Assembly (NCBI RefSeq): GCF_900116295.1
Contig: NZ_FPAF01000009.1
Span: forward strand, 49,097 to 113,096
DNA length: 64,000 bases
Direction: 5' to 3'
Source of the DNA: Bacillus sp. 103mf
GTDB taxonomy: Bacteria > Bacillota > Bacilli > Bacillales > Bacillaceae_G
Shown: positions 61,944-64,000 of the stretch, one piece after another
How the letters are laid out: each line of letters starts with the position of its first letter
Position numbering within the stretch: position 1 is the stretch's first letter
Position numbers and translations under genes: made by a program
The notes under the pieces: generated by a model
The model's input: only the letters and a program-made list of their open reading frames with translations
Databases searched by the model: none
Told to the model about the DNA's origin: nothing

Positions 61944-63098
61944 TTATTCCATCATTGCTTTTTTAAATCTTCCTCGTACATAAATTGTTGAAGCAAAAGT
62001 AAGTAAGAAAGCTGTTCCAATTACAAAGCTTACGCTCGGTGAGGCGCCGATTGCTCCAATTGTAAAAGAACCGGCAACAACGCCTAATGAGAAGAATGCA
62101 TAGAATAATCCAAATGCTTTTCCGCGATTGTCTTCTGTTGTATTTTCAACAAGTAAGGCATTAATAGAAGGAAAGAGAATGGCAAATCCAATTCCGTAAA
62201 TCATCATTACAACAAAAAGCATGCTCTTTGTTGTAAATATACCAAGCAATGATAGTGCCAATGCCATGATTGCAATACCGATAACCATCATTTTTTTACG
62301 GTTAAAGAAATCGTATATACGATTTGTAGGTAGTAAAAAGAAGAGGATTGCAGTGATTCCAAAGACACTAAGCATCATTCCTGTTGTAGACGTTTTTAGT
62401 CCTAAAGCTTCTATTTTTACAGGTAACATATATGTGACAATTCCTTGTGAAAACATTAAGGTGAAAGCACCGATATATGCTTGTAATAGTGGTTCGAACT
62501 TTAATAATTCAAGCAGTTCTTCTTTGTTCATCATTTGTATCCGTGACGACTTTGTTCTTGTTATGTTATTTGGCAGCAAGAAAAGTGAGATCATTGTACC
62601 AAGTATCATTAAGATAGAAATTGTAATGAAGACCCAGTGTATACCAGCTTTTGCTTTCATAATCCCACTGAATGCAGGACCGATGATAGCTGCTGTTCCA
62701 ACGGCTGCACCAGATAAAGCCATTGCTTTCCCTTGTTTTGTTGAGTTTGTTTGTTTTGATAAGAAAGTGAAGGCAGCTGGTATTAAGAAACCATCACTAA
62801 ATCCGTGCAGAAAACGAACGATAATAAGTTGTTCTCCGCTTTGAACAATGGTATATAACAAAACTATAAGACTTGTAATACCCATGCTAATATAAAGAAC
62901 TTTTTTTGCACCATATTTATCAACAGATGCACCTGCAATAATATTGCCAATCATATTAGCAAACGAGTACATTCCAACGACAAGACCGATAATAAGAGGA
63001 GTTCCCCCGAGGTTTTGTGCGTATGTACTCATAATTGGTAATTGTGAAAATGTATCGAAAAATGCGATGATAACAATAAAATAAATAAAGTATTTCAA
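61944..63098 (-). CDS. MFS transporter, DHA1-like
   Basis: The 384-residue membrane protein has about twelve segments. VVGMYSFANMIGNIIAGASVDKYGAKKVLY contains motif A (abridged: GASVDKYGAKK) and GAAVGTAAIIGPAFSGIM matches motif C of exporters. The start is probably TTG at 63098, 8 bases after AGAGAGG; longer frames read through this site. It is alone on the minus strand. Substrate unknown. Confidence 0.85.
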   Translation of the reverse strand: MKYFIYFIVIIAFFDTFSQLPIMSTYAQNLGGTPLIIGLVVGMYSFANMIGNIIAGASVDKYGAKKVLYISMGITSLIVLLYTIVQSGEQLIIVRFLHGFSDGFLIPAAFTFLSKQTNSTKQGKAMALSGAAVGTAAIIGPAFSGIMKAKAGIHWVFITISILMILGTMISLFLLPNNITRTKSSRIQMMNKEELLELLKFEPLLQAYIGAFTLMFSQGIVTYMLPVKIEALGLKTSTTGMMLSVFGITAILFFLLPTNRIYDFFNRKKMMVIGIAIMALALSLLGIFTTKSMLFVVMMIYGIGFAILFPSINALLVENTTEDNRGKAFGLFYAFFSLGVVAGSFTIGAIGASPSVSFVIGTAFLLTFASTIYVRGRFKKAMME

Positions 63099-63249
63099 CT
63101 CTTTCACCTCTCTTGTGCTATTATGACATAATGCTAATTTTCTCCGCAATGAAATTGATTGGCATGTTTGGAAATTTGCGTATGGGGTTATAGGAGAGGA
63201 AAGATATTAGAAGGTAGTGAAAAATAGATTTTTGCATGTCTTCATTCTA

Positions 63250-63370
63250 TTTATATTAATCTATTTTAATTTTTTGACATACAAGTCGCTTCTATGCATG
63301 GCCAGATGCTCTCGCCCGCCTAAAAAGAAAGAGTTTTTTTATGTCGATTTTTTAATTTGTATTTATATCG
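63250..63370. repeat. family B repeat, internally deleted copy B7
   Basis: The left end (TTTTTTGACATACAAGTCGC) is joined directly to CTTCTATGCATGGCCAGATG, so about 75 bp of the middle are missing. The right end is TATGTCGATTTTTTAATTTG. Confidence 0.8.
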
Positions 63371-63435
63371 TATGCAAGAAGATTATCTTATGGGCTATTT
63401 ACAAATTGTAGGTGGAGAATATTTGACGCTTACAA

Positions 63436-63473
63436 TAAAAAAAACAGAAGTCATTCGTAAAAATGACTTCTGT
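63436..63473 (-). terminator. terminator of the CAP-domain gene
   Basis: ACAGAAGTCATT (63444-63455) pairs with AATGACTTCTGT (63462-63473). The T tract lies on the minus strand, so it ends transcription from the CAP-domain gene. Confidence 0.75.
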
Positions 63474-63609
63474 CGTTCAAAACTTTTTATTGAACTCTTT
63501 ATGGAATACATTTATCAAACGGTTGAATTCGTTTCATAATTAAAATCCCATCACTTGCAAGTCCAAAAAAGTTTTTTGCTAAAAACTCGAGTTTATCAAC
63601 AATTTTTAT

Positions 63610-64000
63610 TTATTTTTTGATAAATTGTTGCGTCCAAATATTATCCTGTTCCACGTAACCAACACCTATATAGGTAAAATTACCATTTAAAATATTCGCA
63701 CGATGTCCCGGACTGTGCATCCAAGCATTCATAACTTCTTCTGGTGTTTGTTGCCCTTTAGCAATATTTTCACCTGCTGCGGAATAAGAAATACCAAAAC
63801 GTGTCATCATGTCAAATGGCGAATGATAAACCGGACTAGTATGATCAAAATAATTATTTTTCAACATATCCTCTGATTTTATACGTGCTACTTTACTAAG
63901 CTCTGTATCTATCTGTAATGGAGATAAGCCCGCTTTCGCTCGTTCTACATTAACTAGCTCCGCAACACGTTTTTCAAACGCATTTAGTACATGACCTTTA
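63610..64000 (-). CDS. CAP-domain (SCP/PR1) secreted protein, N-terminus outside window
   Basis: The visible C-terminal 130 residues form a CAP domain of the YkwD type: the helix ELVNVERAKAGLSPLQ, then HTSPVYHSPFDMM, GENIAKGQ, AWMHSPGHRANIL and the closing GVGYVEQDNIWTQQFI. The frame stays open to the edge of the window, so the start, with any signal peptide or wall-binding repeats, lies beyond 64000. In Bacillus such proteins are secreted; their activity is not defined. Confidence 0.88.
   Translation of the reverse strand, partial: KGHVLNAFEKRVAELVNVERAKAGLSPLQIDTELSKVARIKSEDMLKNNYFDHTSPVYHSPFDMMTRFGISYSAAGENIAKGQQTPEEVMNAWMHSPGHRANILNGNFTYIGVGYVEQDNIWTQQFIKK

Noticed and set aside
61944-63149. 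Longer start (63149) for the MFS transporter
   Set aside because: The extra residues are polar and the AGAGAGG site at about 63107-63113 would lie inside the protein; the TTG at 63098 fits better.
21294-63370. CRISPR array built from the many short repeats
   Set aside because: The repeats are dispersed, differ in length and orientation, have no regular spacers, and no cas gene is present.

Overview
The window looks like chromosomal DNA of a Bacillus cereus-group bacterium. DNA is AT-rich with strong AGGAGG-type ribosome sites. It holds an nprR-nprX-nprA quorum-sensing protease locus, spore genes (sspH and a gerA-type receptor operon), and many copies of short structured repeats of the kind described as bcr elements in that group. 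All identifications come from reading motifs in the sequence; no database was searched.

Layout. 1-3.2 kb: end of alanine dehydrogenase, an amino-acid permease, a short methyltransferase. 3.2-8 kb: repeats, the cadC-cadA metal-efflux operon with visible operators, then nicotinate phosphoribosyltransferase. 8-12.2 kb: nprR, the 42-aa pheromone precursor nprX, the neutral protease nprA, and a VTT membrane protein. 12.6-13.4 kb: a lipoprotein carrying a complete RNase A-like (CdiA-CT type) toxin domain, followed by a small acidic protein likely to be its immunity factor. 13.4-16.1 kb: VanW and LytR-CpsA-Psr envelope proteins. 16.3-23.1 kb: nupC pseudogene, glyoxalase-like protein, CNNM transporter, lactate permease behind two Rex boxes, PagR-like ArsR regulator, sspH, peptide symporter. 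23.5-27.7 kb: a siderophore ABC importer with Fur-like boxes. 27.9-31.2 kb: methyltransferase, kbl-tdh threonine catabolism. 31.5-36.5 kb: yojO-yojN (VWA plus MoxR) and cardiolipin synthase. 37.2-41.3 kb: spore germination receptor operon. 42-45.8 kb: an amino-acid antiporter behind a leader peptide with four consecutive His codons and an attenuator, and a divergent secreted di-heme cytochrome. 45.8-47.5 kb: a TnpB-only IS200/IS605-type element. 47.6-58.4 kb: SDR, phosphotransferase, glutamine-type ABC importer, amino-acid permease plus OsmC protein, MarR plus 14-TM drug exporter. 58.5-61.2 kb: a ribose operon decayed to rbsK, with wreckage of rbsR, rbsC and rbsB, followed by transaldolase. 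61.9-64 kb: MFS exporter and a partial CAP-domain protein.

Two repeat families dominate the spaces between genes. Family A (about 155 bp, flanked by TTTAT, probably bcr1) has about ten full or partial copies. Family B (about 190-220 bp, inverted ends, TTTAT/TATATA edges) has seven copies plus a fragment. Family A often sits exactly on the stop codon of a neighbouring gene. The most interesting points are the lipoprotein RNase/immunity pair, the His-codon attenuator, the unusual NprX peptide, the TnpB element with a displaced RuvC-II glutamate, and the gutted rbs operon.
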